Source of the DNA: RDYJ01 sp034931405
GTDB taxonomy: Bacteria; Cyanobacteriota; Cyanobacteriia; Cyanobacteriales; Nostocaceae
Assembly: GCF_034931405.1 (NCBI RefSeq)
Contig: NZ_JAYGHA010000016.1
Coordinates: 71,470 to 135,469 of the forward strand
Length of the DNA: 64,000 nucleotides
Reading direction: 5' to 3'
Position 1 is the first letter of the stretch. Each line of letters starts with the position of its first letter. The translations under genes were made by a program, and so were the position numbers. The notes under the pieces were generated by a model, which was not told the DNA's origin, ran no database searches, and saw only the letters and a program-made list of their open reading frames with translations. Below, in pieces: positions 1-8,549 of the stretch.

Positions 1-1
1 A

Positions 2-1051
2 TTTGTTGGCTATCAAAATCTAGGGGATGAAGCTTTATATCTAGGATTTAAAAAGCTATTTACTAATCAAAATATTTTACTTTATTATTCTAGGGCTGAA
101 CCTGACTATCGCCAACAATATAAATCTGCACCAATTGAGTTAATATTGTATCGTAATTTAATTAAGCGAGACAATTTTTATGACTTTGTTTTTTTAGGAG
201 GTGGCACACTCATTCATTGGCAAAGTTATCTAGACTGGTTTCAAGAAGCACTCCATCAGGGAAAACCCGGCATTGTTTTGGGGACAGGTGTAGCAGATCC
301 TGCTTTTTGGCAAGAAAAGCGCCCAGAAGTCAACTATACTCAATTAATGGCTGATTGGGTTTCTGTCCTCAAAGATGCTTCCTATGTTGCCGTCAGAGGG
401 TTTCAATCGGCACGAATTCTAGAAGCGCATGGTTTAACTAAACCTCAAGTAATTGGTGATCCTGCCCTCTCACTTTGTATTCCTAGACAATTGAATTTCT
501 CTCGGCAAAGAATTATCGGGATTAATTTAGGAAGTCACGGATTTATCAAAGGCGAGCAAAATCACATTAATGAAGTGATTGCTTGTGTTGTCCACCATCT
601 TCTTTTATTGGGTTGGCAGGTTGAGTTTTTACCTCTCCATAAAAGTGATTTTCAACTGGGACAAACTTTAATTCACCAATACCATCTACCCCATGTTTCT
701 ATTTGGCAAGAGTTTACAAATATCGAAAAAACCCTAGCCAGGATTCAATCTTATGACTTAGTTTTAGGGCAACGGCTACATTCTGCCGTTCTTGCTTGTG
801 GGTGCGGTGTTCCTACTATTCTGTTAGAATATCAACCCAAATGTCGTGATTTTATGGAATCCATAGAACAGCAAAAGTTTTGTCTGCCCACAGATGCTTT
901 GGAATTAGATCATATTTATTCTCTGATTGATGACATTGACCATAATTATCAAGAACACTCTCAGCAGCTAGTTTCCATCGGAAATGCTTACCGATTTAAG
1001 CAAAAACAAGCGGCTCAACATAGCATGAATTTAATATCACTTCTCACCTAG
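2..1051 (+). CDS. Polysaccharide pyruvyl transferase family protein, 5' end cut by the window edge
   Basis: The reading frame is open from base 2, so the gene starts before the window. The first visible residues, GYQNLGDEAL, are the N-terminal glycine-rich motif of the polysaccharide pyruvyl transferase family, which adds ketal-linked pyruvate from phosphoenolpyruvate to sugars. A GGGTLIHW motif follows at about residue 65, and the C-terminal half has a second Rossmann-like domain (GINLGSHG, then LGQRLHSAVLACGCGVP, typical of the family's RxH donor site). A TTG at 146 could be mistaken for the start, but it lies inside the conserved domain. It is the first visible gene of a plus-strand glycan cluster and lies 21 bases before the next gene. 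The sugar acceptor cannot be read from sequence. Confidence 0.85.
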   Translation, partial: FVGYQNLGDEALYLGFKKLFTNQNILLYYSRAEPDYRQQYKSAPIELILYRNLIKRDNFYDFVFLGGGTLIHWQSYLDWFQEALHQGKPGIVLGTGVADPAFWQEKRPEVNYTQLMADWVSVLKDASYVAVRGFQSARILEAHGLTKPQVIGDPALSLCIPRQLNFSRQRIIGINLGSHGFIKGEQNHINEVIACVVHHLLLLGWQVEFLPLHKSDFQLGQTLIHQYHLPHVSIWQEFTNIEKTLARIQSYDLVLGQRLHSAVLACGCGVPTILLEYQPKCRDFMESIEQQKFCLPTDALELDHIYSLIDDIDHNYQEHSQQLVSIGNAYRFKQKQAAQHSMNLISLLT

Positions 1052-1072
1052 CATTAGTTAAAAAGTAAAATT

Positions 1073-1969
1073 ATGAGTCCTGAACTTTTTTTATCCGAGT
1101 TAGTTAAAGGCAATCACCATAAAGGGGGCTTAAAATGTCTAAAATTATTTGATGTTAACCACAACTTTTTTGATAATTTGCAGCAGGAAATTACTGCTTT
1201 AATTAAAGCCAATCAACCCTCTGACGTGAAGGACAAAGAACACCTGAGTAATTGGTCTAATCCCTATGGTGATGTCATGCAGTTTTCTTTGCTCAATCGT
1301 TCGGGGAAATTTGATGACACTTCATCAGATCATGACTTGACTGTAGCAGGAAAATTATTTCACCACAGGGAAAAGTACCCTACAATTGCTAGATTTATTG
1401 ACGTTTTTCCTCATGCTTATAATATGAGAATAATGGGATTAGGACAAAAAGGAGGTTTATCTCCTCATGAAGAACATATTGTTATCGCTCATCAGAAGCG
1501 GGGTTTAAAAAGTTATTATTCCCTAAGAGCAAGATTTCATTTACCTATTATCACTAACGATCAAGCTGAACTTTTGATAGAAAATCAAATCTATCATTTT
1601 ACAACAGGTTCAATTTTCTTTTTTAATAATGGTTGTATTCATTCAGCCTATAATAGAGGAACAGAACCGAGATATCATTTAATTTGGGATATGCTATTAA
1701 CTCAGGAGACTTTTGAACTCATGTTTTCTGATGAATATCATCCCCTTCCTGATTTTCTGACTAAACTTATTGGTCAAGATAGAATCCTAGTTACTCGTCG
1801 TCAAGAAAACATAAAAGAATATCAAATTATGGGTCGGGGGAAAGAATTATACGACTTACTCAAGTTAAATATTTTCGGCATTAAACCCTATATTTTCCAA
1901 AACTTATGGAATGAATGGACATATTTAAAGCATCACAAATTCGGAAAAATTGAGTTTTTTAAAATTTAG
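1073..1969 (+). CDS. Aspartyl/asparaginyl beta-hydroxylase-like Fe(II)/2-oxoglutarate oxygenase
   Basis: This 298-residue protein has the layout of the aspartyl/asparaginyl beta-hydroxylase family. SPHEEH supplies a candidate first iron-binding histidine, RFHLPI begins the core strand, FFFNNGCIHSAYN supplies the second histidine, and RYHLIWDM matches the family's arginine plus final strand for 2-oxoglutarate. The family uses two histidines rather than a full His-Asp-His triad, which fits here. Its place between a pyruvyl transferase and a methyltransferase suggests it hydroxylates a sugar or a small acyl group of the cluster product, not a protein. That role is inferred from context. The start ATG is 21 bases after the previous stop and the next gene begins 6 bases after this stop. 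Confidence 0.7.
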   Translation: MSPELFLSELVKGNHHKGGLKCLKLFDVNHNFFDNLQQEITALIKANQPSDVKDKEHLSNWSNPYGDVMQFSLLNRSGKFDDTSSDHDLTVAGKLFHHREKYPTIARFIDVFPHAYNMRIMGLGQKGGLSPHEEHIVIAHQKRGLKSYYSLRARFHLPIITNDQAELLIENQIYHFTTGSIFFFNNGCIHSAYNRGTEPRYHLIWDMLLTQETFELMFSDEYHPLPDFLTKLIGQDRILVTRRQENIKEYQIMGRGKELYDLLKLNIFGIKPYIFQNLWNEWTYLKHHKFGKIEFFKI

Positions 1970-1975
1970 TTATTT

Positions 1976-2749
1976 ATGAATAATCCAAACTTTAAACATC
2001 AAGATCCATCCAATTTAAGATCAATGCTAGATAATTCTTCTCAAGACCCCTCAAAGGGAAATTGGAAACATTTAGAACAGTATGTCAACTTTGCTCCCCG
2101 TTCCCAAGTCCTAGATTTTTGTATTGCACTTTCAGCACATATTCCCGGAAATATAATTGAGTTTGGAGTAGCTTATGGAGATTCAACGAAGGTAATTCGT
2201 AATTCTCTTCAACGACATCAAAAATTTGGTTTTTATTCTGCAAAACAAATCTTCGCTTGTGATTCTTTTGAAGGGTTACGAGAAAAATTTGAAAATGCAG
2301 AGGTAGGAACTTTTGCTTGCGAACCCCCTAAAATACCCGGAGTTAAAATTGTCAAAGGCTATTTTGAAGATAGTCTCACACCAGAATTAGCTAGAACAGT
2401 AGGTAAAGTCAGTTTTGCTCATTTGGATGCTGATCTTTATTCTTCAACCTATTGCGCTCTCACTTGGTTAACACCTCTACTACAGACTGGTAGTTTATTA
2501 TTATTTGATGAATTTTTAGGAGAGAATCAATCAGAAAAAAGAGCTTTCTTAGATTGGTTAGCAGCAACAGGTATCAAGACTGTTTTAATTGCTGAATTTG
2601 GACGTGAACCCAGTGGTTGGGGTGAAACAACAGATCGTCGTTTAGTTTATCAAGTTATCAAAGATGAAACAGTAGCTATTAAACCTGTAAGTTTGAGAGC
2701 AAAATTAATATCAAAGTTGCGAGCTTATCGGCAAAAATTAGGTGTCTAA
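1976..2749 (+). CDS. TylF/macrocin O-methyltransferase-like SAM-dependent methyltransferase
   Basis: The protein is 257 residues with a class I methyltransferase fold. The SAM loop is IIEFGVAYGDSTK (about residues 61-73), FACDSFEGL gives the acidic ribose-binding residue, and FAHLDADLYSSTYCALTW plus LLLFDEFLG are the metal and catalytic segment typical of the TylF (macrocin O-methyltransferase) family. Members usually methylate sugar hydroxyls in antibiotics or surface polysaccharides, which suits the flanking glycosyltransferases. The gene follows its upstream neighbour by 6 bases, so they are almost certainly cotranscribed. The exact position methylated is unknown. Confidence 0.8.
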   Translation: MNNPNFKHQDPSNLRSMLDNSSQDPSKGNWKHLEQYVNFAPRSQVLDFCIALSAHIPGNIIEFGVAYGDSTKVIRNSLQRHQKFGFYSAKQIFACDSFEGLREKFENAEVGTFACEPPKIPGVKIVKGYFEDSLTPELARTVGKVSFAHLDADLYSSTYCALTWLTPLLQTGSLLLFDEFLGENQSEKRAFLDWLAATGIKTVLIAEFGREPSGWGETTDRRLVYQVIKDETVAIKPVSLRAKLISKLRAYRQKLGV

Positions 2750-2786
2750 CAATGTTAATGTAGCTCACTGATTGGAGAAACCCTAT

Positions 2787-3857
2787 ATGTCAATTATAAG
2801 AGTTGTTTTTCTTTCCAATTGGCAACTTCATAATCCTTACCAAAAACTTTTAGCAGAACAGTTAATCAGTCAAGGATGTCAGGTAGAAATTTATTATTGT
2901 GATCTCATTTTTCTGCCTTTTTTTATGAAGTTTTGGCAACCAACTATTTTACACATTCATACCTTACATCCTTTTCTTGTTAGTAAGCATAAATTCTATC
3001 AACCTCTTAAGACATTTGTGTTTCTGATTCAAATTTTAATTTTAAAAATATTGCAAATTAAAATTGTTTGGACAGTACATGAATGGAATGATAAAATGGC
3101 TGGGGGTAAATATTCCCTAAATCAGACTCACATTTTTATTATAGATAAATTCCTTGATGCTCTGATTACCCACAGTAATTTCACTAAGCTAGAATTAGCT
3201 AAATCTTTTGAAAATTTAGTGAATAAAAATAAATTATTCGTAGTTTCTCATGCTAACTACATTGATTATTATCCCAATCAAATCAATCAACAAGAAGCCA
3301 GAAAAAATCTCGGAATTCCAGCCAAAACCTTCGTTTTTCTCCTGTTTGGCAACATCTATCCTTATAAAGGTTTTATTCAAGCAATTGAAGCTTTTCAAGC
3401 ATTACCACCAGATAATATATATTTATTAATTGCTGGTAAACCAGTTGATCAAAATATTGCTATTCTTATTGAAAATAAAATCAAAAATAGCGAAAATATT
3501 TCATTTTCTCCAAAATTTATTGCTAATGATCAAGTCCAGTTATATTTCAATGCTTCTGATTGTGCTATAATGCCATATCAGGTTTTTACTACTTCAGGAA
3601 TTGCTCTACTGGCAATGTCTTTTGGAAGAGTTTGCATAGCCCCGAAAATAGGACATTTTAGTGAAATTCTTGATCAATATGGGGCTTTTCTCTATGACCC
3701 TAACGCCAATGATGGATTGTTACAATCTATGAAATTTGCAATAGACAATCAGTATCACATTTTGGATATGGGAAAACATAATTTTACCATTGCCCAGCAA
3801 TGGAATTGGCATTTAATGGCTCAACAAACTTTAAAGATTTACACTGAAAACCTATGA
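2787..3857 (+). CDS. Glycosyltransferase, GT4-like (group 1)
   Basis: A GT-B fold protein of about 356 residues. The N-terminal half has a short Rossmann start (VVFLSNWQLHNPYQKLLAEQL) and the C-terminal half has VFLLFGNIYPYKGF, then the donor-site segment YFNASDCAIMPYQVFTTSGIALLAMSFGR, in which the usual second Glu of the EX7E motif is not obvious. I chose ATG 2787 over the upstream TTG at 2772 because GGAG lies nine bases before 2787. The stop overlaps the ABC transporter start by four bases (ATGA), indicating translational coupling. Its likely job is adding a sugar to a lipid-linked or small-molecule acceptor that the next protein then moves across the membrane. Confidence 0.8.
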   Translation: MSIIRVVFLSNWQLHNPYQKLLAEQLISQGCQVEIYYCDLIFLPFFMKFWQPTILHIHTLHPFLVSKHKFYQPLKTFVFLIQILILKILQIKIVWTVHEWNDKMAGGKYSLNQTHIFIIDKFLDALITHSNFTKLELAKSFENLVNKNKLFVVSHANYIDYYPNQINQQEARKNLGIPAKTFVFLLFGNIYPYKGFIQAIEAFQALPPDNIYLLIAGKPVDQNIAILIENKIKNSENISFSPKFIANDQVQLYFNASDCAIMPYQVFTTSGIALLAMSFGRVCIAPKIGHFSEILDQYGAFLYDPNANDGLLQSMKFAIDNQYHILDMGKHNFTIAQQWNWHLMAQQTLKIYTENL

Positions 3858-5599
3858 TTAAATATTTAGAAAAAGTCTTTTACGTTCTCAATATCAAGAA
3901 AACGAAATTAGTTTTAATTCTGCTCACGGTAACTGGTGCATCGGTACTAGAAGCCATGGGGATTAGACTCATTTCCCCCTTTATTATAGTCGCTTCCCAA
4001 CCAGAATTTATTACTAAAATATCTTGGCTCTATTGGATTTACCAAAAATCAGGAATCAGGGATGATAATTACTGGATAACTATCCTTGGTTGTGTTTTTA
4101 TGCTGGTACTTTTTATTAATTCTACTTTATATATACTCTCCCAAAATTATATCAATAAATTCTATAATCACCAAAAAACTAGACTAATTTTAAGATTACT
4201 TAAAGGATATTTGAAATTACCTTATACATTTCACCTCAGTAAAAATAGTGCAGATATAGTCAAAAATATTGTGTTTGAGGTTAGCCATTTCTCTCAACAA
4301 TGTATGGCACCTTTATTAAATAGTGTTAGTAATTTGGTCGTAGTTTTAGTGCTAGGTATTCTTTTAGCTAGAACTAACAGGTTATTGTTATCTTTGATTT
4401 TAACTATTCTCTTACCTGTATTGATTTTCTGTTATTATATCTGGGGAAAAATTAGACGATGGGGTGAGATACAATCCAAATCTAAGCAAGAGATGATGTT
4501 AATTCTCAATCATAGCTTAGGCAGCTTAAAAGAAACTCAGGTGATTGGTTGTGAATCCTATTTTGAGCAACAGTTACTACAACCAACTCATAATTTAGAA
4601 CAAGCAACTACTTTTTTTCAAAATTACCAAATACTACCAAAAATTTTCATTGAAATTACTCTAATTTTATCAATTATTATCTTTATAGCTATCTCCAAAA
4701 TATTCTGGAATCAAAACATTGCTGAACTAAACTCAACTTTAGGTATTTTTGCTCTTTCGGCATTACGAATAATTCCCGCAGCATCCAGTCTAATATCATC
4801 TATCAATTATCTTCAAAATTCTCACTATGCTCTAGAGACAATTTACAACGATTTAAATCAAATAGATAAAGTTAGTCATTCGCAAAAGTTTGATAATTTA
4901 ACTCATGAAAATCAAGTAATGTATTTTCACAATCAACTTGAGTTGAGTCAGATAAATTACTGTTATCCCGATACATCAGAACTGGTACTTAGGGATATAT
5001 CTTTAACAATTAACAAAGGAGAATCAATAGCGATAATTGGTAAATCAGGTGCGGGAAAAACTACTTTAGTTGATGTTATTCTAGGAATTTTAAAGCCTGA
5101 AAAGGGCGAGATTATGGTTGATGGAATATCCATTTATCAAAATTTGCGTGCCTGGCAAAATATAATTGGTTATGTTCCCCAATCTATTTTCCTAATGGAT
5201 GATACTATAGAGCATAATATTGCCTTTGGAATTGAAAAGGAACAGATTGATTTAGAAAGATTGTATCAATCCATTGAAATGTCTCAATTGACAGAAATGA
5301 TTGCACAACTTCCCCAAGGTATTAAAACACTTGTGGGTGAACGAGGAGTGCGTTTATCAGGAGGTCAACGTCAACGGATTGGCATTGCGCGTGTTCTTTA
5401 TCATCAGCGGAAAATATTAGTTTTTGACGAAGCAACTTCTGCGTTAGATAATGAAACAGAGAAAAGCGTTAATCAGGCAATTCAAGCGTTATCTGGTCAA
5501 GTTACTATGATTATTGTTGCCCATCGTTTAACGACAATAACCCACTGCGATCGCCTTTATGTGTTAGATCAAGAAAATCATACAATTAGTGAAGCCTGA
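3854..5599 (+). CDS. ABC exporter, fused membrane and ATPase domains (MsbA/PglK type)
   Basis: A 581-residue half-transporter. Residues 1-330 carry about six hydrophobic helices of a type I ABC exporter. The ATPase domain follows with Walker A GKSGAGKTT, the signature LSGGQRQR, Walker B ILVFDEATSALD and the H-loop IIVAHRL. Proteins of this form flip lipids, lipid-linked glycans (PglK) or lipopolysaccharide cores. Because it overlaps the preceding glycosyltransferase gene by four bases and is followed directly by a sulfotransferase, it is most likely the flippase or exporter for the cluster's glycoconjugate. A role exporting a small pyrrole-bearing metabolite is also possible. Confidence 0.88.
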   Translation: MIKYLEKVFYVLNIKKTKLVLILLTVTGASVLEAMGIRLISPFIIVASQPEFITKISWLYWIYQKSGIRDDNYWITILGCVFMLVLFINSTLYILSQNYINKFYNHQKTRLILRLLKGYLKLPYTFHLSKNSADIVKNIVFEVSHFSQQCMAPLLNSVSNLVVVLVLGILLARTNRLLLSLILTILLPVLIFCYYIWGKIRRWGEIQSKSKQEMMLILNHSLGSLKETQVIGCESYFEQQLLQPTHNLEQATTFFQNYQILPKIFIEITLILSIIIFIAISKIFWNQNIAELNSTLGIFALSALRIIPAASSLISSINYLQNSHYALETIYNDLNQIDKVSHSQKFDNLTHENQVMYFHNQLELSQINYCYPDTSELVLRDISLTINKGESIAIIGKSGAGKTTLVDVILGILKPEKGEIMVDGISIYQNLRAWQNIIGYVPQSIFLMDDTIEHNIAFGIEKEQIDLERLYQSIEMSQLTEMIAQLPQGIKTLVGERGVRLSGGQRQRIGIARVLYHQRKILVFDEATSALDNETEKSVNQAIQALSGQVTMIIVAHRLTTITHCDRLYVLDQENHTISEA

Positions 5600-5603
5600 A
5601 ATT

Positions 5604-6503
5604 ATGAACTTAAACCAAGATTTGATGGAAGACCCCTTGGTTATTTTTACACACATTCAAAAAACAGCAGGAACTACCCTACAATCAATAATCAAGCAGA
5701 ATTATCGGAGTAATCAAATAATTACAGTTCCCCATCGTCAACCTTTTTCAGAAGTCATCGAATCAGTTCAAAATCAAGTTAACACATCAAAAATTAAGAT
5801 TATTCAAGGTCACATTGGGTTTGGATTACATAACTATTTACCTAAAAGTTATGGTTATATTACTTTACTCCGTGATCCTGTCCAAAGGGTGATTTCATCT
5901 TATTATTTTCGACAAACTAATCCAGATACTAAACCAATGACCTTAGAAGAATTTTGTCTAGCAAGGGAAAGTAATGCAATGACTAAATGGTTATCTGGAC
6001 TAGAGTTTCCCTATCAAGTTTCAATCGGCTTTAAAGATTTGAAAAAAGCAAAAGAAGAAGGTGATACTCGCTTAATTAATTATCATAATCAAGATATTTT
6101 GCAACTCTTAGAACTGGCAAAGCAAAATCTCAAAGATAATTTTAAAGTCATTGGAATCACTGAAAAATTTGATGAAACTTTAATCTTGATGAAACATTAT
6201 TTAGGCTGGAGAAATATTTATTATTATCGTCAGAGAGTCGCTACTAATAAACCACCAGAGTCTGCATTTTCACCGGAGATACTGACTTTCATTCAAAAAC
6301 ATAATCAATTTGATATTCAACTCTACGAATATGCCCTAGAATTATTTAACAAACAGATTAATGAATATGGTTCTTTCTTTGAAGAGGATTTGCAAAAATT
6401 TCAAACTTTCAATTCAGTCATTGGTAAAGTTTATGCAGGTTCTGATAAAGTGAGGCAGATTCTGAGAATTAAAAGTCATATTAATCGTCTATTCTCTAAT
6501 TAA
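5604..6503 (+). CDS. Sulfotransferase family protein (PAPS-dependent)
   Basis: The N-terminus FTHIQKTAGTTLQSII matches the 5'-phosphosulfate-binding loop of the Sulfotransfer_2 family, and LLRDPVQRVISSYYF matches the 3'-phosphate-binding motif with its Arg and Ser. Such enzymes move sulfate from PAPS to sugars or other hydroxyls. The ATG at 5604 is chosen; a GTG at 5589 would overlap the ABC transporter end by 11 bases and adds only five residues. The C-terminal 60 residues are variable. Together with the pyruvyl transferase, it would make the product acidic. The target is not identifiable. Confidence 0.8.
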   Translation: MNLNQDLMEDPLVIFTHIQKTAGTTLQSIIKQNYRSNQIITVPHRQPFSEVIESVQNQVNTSKIKIIQGHIGFGLHNYLPKSYGYITLLRDPVQRVISSYYFRQTNPDTKPMTLEEFCLARESNAMTKWLSGLEFPYQVSIGFKDLKKAKEEGDTRLINYHNQDILQLLELAKQNLKDNFKVIGITEKFDETLILMKHYLGWRNIYYYRQRVATNKPPESAFSPEILTFIQKHNQFDIQLYEYALELFNKQINEYGSFFEEDLQKFQTFNSVIGKVYAGSDKVRQILRIKSHINRLFSN

Positions 6504-6532
6504 ATTTTAAATTTATAAACTCTAAAAAAATC

Positions 6533-7381
6533 ATGAATAATCTACAATCTAACGGAGTTATTTATATTGTTACTGGTGAAAACTGTAGTTATGAAGCTTG
6601 TCAATCAGCAATTAGCCTAAAGCGTCATAACCCTGATTTATCAATTACAATTTTTACCGATCAACAAGTGCAAGAGGACTGTTTTGAGCGGGTAATTCCT
6701 ATCTCTACCTACATATATAATAGTTGTCGTCAAAGTGCTAAATTGTCTTATCTAGCACAATCTCCCTATCAAAATACTTTATATCTAGATAGTGATACTT
6801 ATATTTGCGATGATATTCGGGAATTGTTTATGCTTTTAGAAAAGTTCGATCTAGCTGCTGCTCACGCGTCCCAACGTTGGGGGGTAGAATATACAGTGGA
6901 AAATATTCCTGACTGTTTTCCCGAATTTAATGCTGGGATACTTCTATTTAAAAAATCTCCTCAAGTTGAGGAATTTTTCAACACTTGGTTATCTCTATAT
7001 CAGCGAGATTTAAAACGTAACTTAGTTTCAAACTACCTACCAGATCAACCCACTTTCCGAGAAGCAATATACCATAGTAATTTAAGAGTTGCCACCTTAA
7101 CCCCAGAATACAATTGTCGTTTTATTCAGCCTGGGTTTGTGAATAAAGCTGTGAAAATTCTTCATGGGAGGCATTTTAATTTGTCAAACATTGCTGAGAC
7201 TATTAATGTTAATAATAAGCGGCGAATTCACTATATGGGAATGAGAGGCAATCTAAAAATAGTTAAACATCATCAAGACTTAACTCAGGTTAAGCAATAT
7301 ATCCGTTTCCGACAATCTCTCCAACAAAGAGGCTGGCGAGAAACTTTTGTGTTGGCACTAAAAGAAATTTTTAAAAAATAA
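6533..7381 (+). CDS. GT-A fold glycosyltransferase (nucleotide-diphospho-sugar transferase family)
   Basis: A 282-residue protein beginning GVIYIVTGENCSYEAC, with a DxD metal-binding motif in LYLDSDTYI at about residue 93 and a FNAGILLFK segment where GT8-like and related enzymes hold acceptor contacts. A histidine late in the protein (KILHGRHFNLS) matches the third metal ligand region. This places it among retaining GT-A enzymes that use UDP- or GDP-sugars. It is the last glycan gene before the pyrrole cassette, separated from it by 19 bases, with an AGAGGA ribosome site for the next gene in the gap. Donor and acceptor are unknown. Confidence 0.72.
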   Translation: MNNLQSNGVIYIVTGENCSYEACQSAISLKRHNPDLSITIFTDQQVQEDCFERVIPISTYIYNSCRQSAKLSYLAQSPYQNTLYLDSDTYICDDIRELFMLLEKFDLAAAHASQRWGVEYTVENIPDCFPEFNAGILLFKKSPQVEEFFNTWLSLYQRDLKRNLVSNYLPDQPTFREAIYHSNLRVATLTPEYNCRFIQPGFVNKAVKILHGRHFNLSNIAETINVNNKRRIHYMGMRGNLKIVKHHQDLTQVKQYIRFRQSLQQRGWRETFVLALKEIFKK

Positions 7382-7400
7382 TAAAGAGGACAATTCTAAA

Positions 7401-8546
7401 ATGGACTTTTCTTGGAGTCAGGAACAGATTAACCGCAGAGAACAAATTCTTAAATTTGCTCAACAAGAAATAAGTGAGGACATCATTAAATTAGATCAGC
7501 AAGAACAGTTTAATCAAGAGGATTGGCATAAATGGGCTAATTTTGGGATTCAATCTTTAATCATTCCTCAAAACTACGGCGGTCAAGAAATGGATATTTT
7601 ATCTACAATTTACGCTTTAGAAAGTTTGGGTTATGCCTATAAAGACAATGGACTAATCTTTGCCATGAATGCTCATATTTGGGCTTGTGAACTGCCTATT
7701 ATTACCTTTGGGACAGAAAAACAAAAACAGCAATATCTTCCTCTGTTAGCACAAGGAAAGTTAATTGGTGGTCATGCTGTTAGTGAACCAGAAGCTGGTT
7801 CTGATGTCTATAGTATGAAAACGATCGCTCAAAAAAAAGGAGATAAATATATTCTTAATGGTAGTAAAATGTTTGTGACTAATGCCCCAGTTGCTGATCT
7901 GATTTTAGTTTTTGCCAATCTTGATTCTGAAAGAAATAAAAAAGGAATTACAGGATTTTTAATTGAAAAAAATTCTCCAGGATTTCTGATGAAAAATAAG
8001 CTGTCTAAAATGGGATTGCGGACTGCTCAGATGGGAGAAATTATTCTCGATAATTGTCAAGTTTCCGAGGATAATATTCTGGGAAAAGAAGGATTAGGTA
8101 TGGCAATTTTCAATCATGCGATGGAGTGGGAACGAGGGTTTATTCTTGCTAGTGCGGTGGGAACAATGGAAAGAATTTTAAATCGTTGTATCAAGTATGC
8201 TCGTCAACGCCAACAGTTTGGTCAGCCGATTGGCAAATTTCAACTAATTGGTAATAAAATAGTGCAGATGAAACTGCGATTAGAAACTGGGAGAAATCTT
8301 TTATATAAAATGGGATGGTTAAAACAGATGGAAAAACCTGCTTTGTTAGAAGCAGCAATGACTAAACTCTATTTAAGTCAAGCTTGGATAGACTCCTGTT
8401 TAGATGCTATTTCAATTCATGGGGGTTACGGTTATTTAACGGAATTTGAGCTAGAAAGGGAATTGCGGGATGCACTGGGAAGTCAAGCTTACTCAGGAAC
8501 TTCGGAAATTCAATCTTTGATTATTGCTAAATATTTGGGGCTATAA
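7401..8546 (+). CDS. Acyl-CoA dehydrogenase family, probable L-prolyl-carrier-protein dehydrogenase (PltE/CloN3 type)
   Basis: A full-length (381 residue) acyl-CoA dehydrogenase. The usual catalytic Glu near the C-terminus is replaced (SGTSEIQ, Ser where medium-chain enzymes have Glu), but a Glu at residue 244 in AMEWERGF sits where isovaleryl-CoA and prolyl-S-carrier dehydrogenases place their base. The sequence FAMNAHIWACELPI and the C-terminal RDALGSQAYSGTSEIQ resemble, from memory, PltE of the pyoluteorin pathway. These enzymes oxidise prolyl-S-carrier protein twice to pyrrolyl-2-carboxyl-S-carrier. The next gene, a prolyl-AMP ligase candidate, starts 4 bases downstream, and a carrier protein and halogenase follow, which supports the call strongly. 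An ordinary short-chain acyl-CoA dehydrogenase is the alternative. Confidence 0.78.
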   Translation: MDFSWSQEQINRREQILKFAQQEISEDIIKLDQQEQFNQEDWHKWANFGIQSLIIPQNYGGQEMDILSTIYALESLGYAYKDNGLIFAMNAHIWACELPIITFGTEKQKQQYLPLLAQGKLIGGHAVSEPEAGSDVYSMKTIAQKKGDKYILNGSKMFVTNAPVADLILVFANLDSERNKKGITGFLIEKNSPGFLMKNKLSKMGLRTAQMGEIILDNCQVSEDNILGKEGLGMAIFNHAMEWERGFILASAVGTMERILNRCIKYARQRQQFGQPIGKFQLIGNKIVQMKLRLETGRNLLYKMGWLKQMEKPALLEAAMTKLYLSQAWIDSCLDAISIHGGYGYLTEFELERELRDALGSQAYSGTSEIQSLIIAKYLGL

Positions 8547-8549
8547 CTC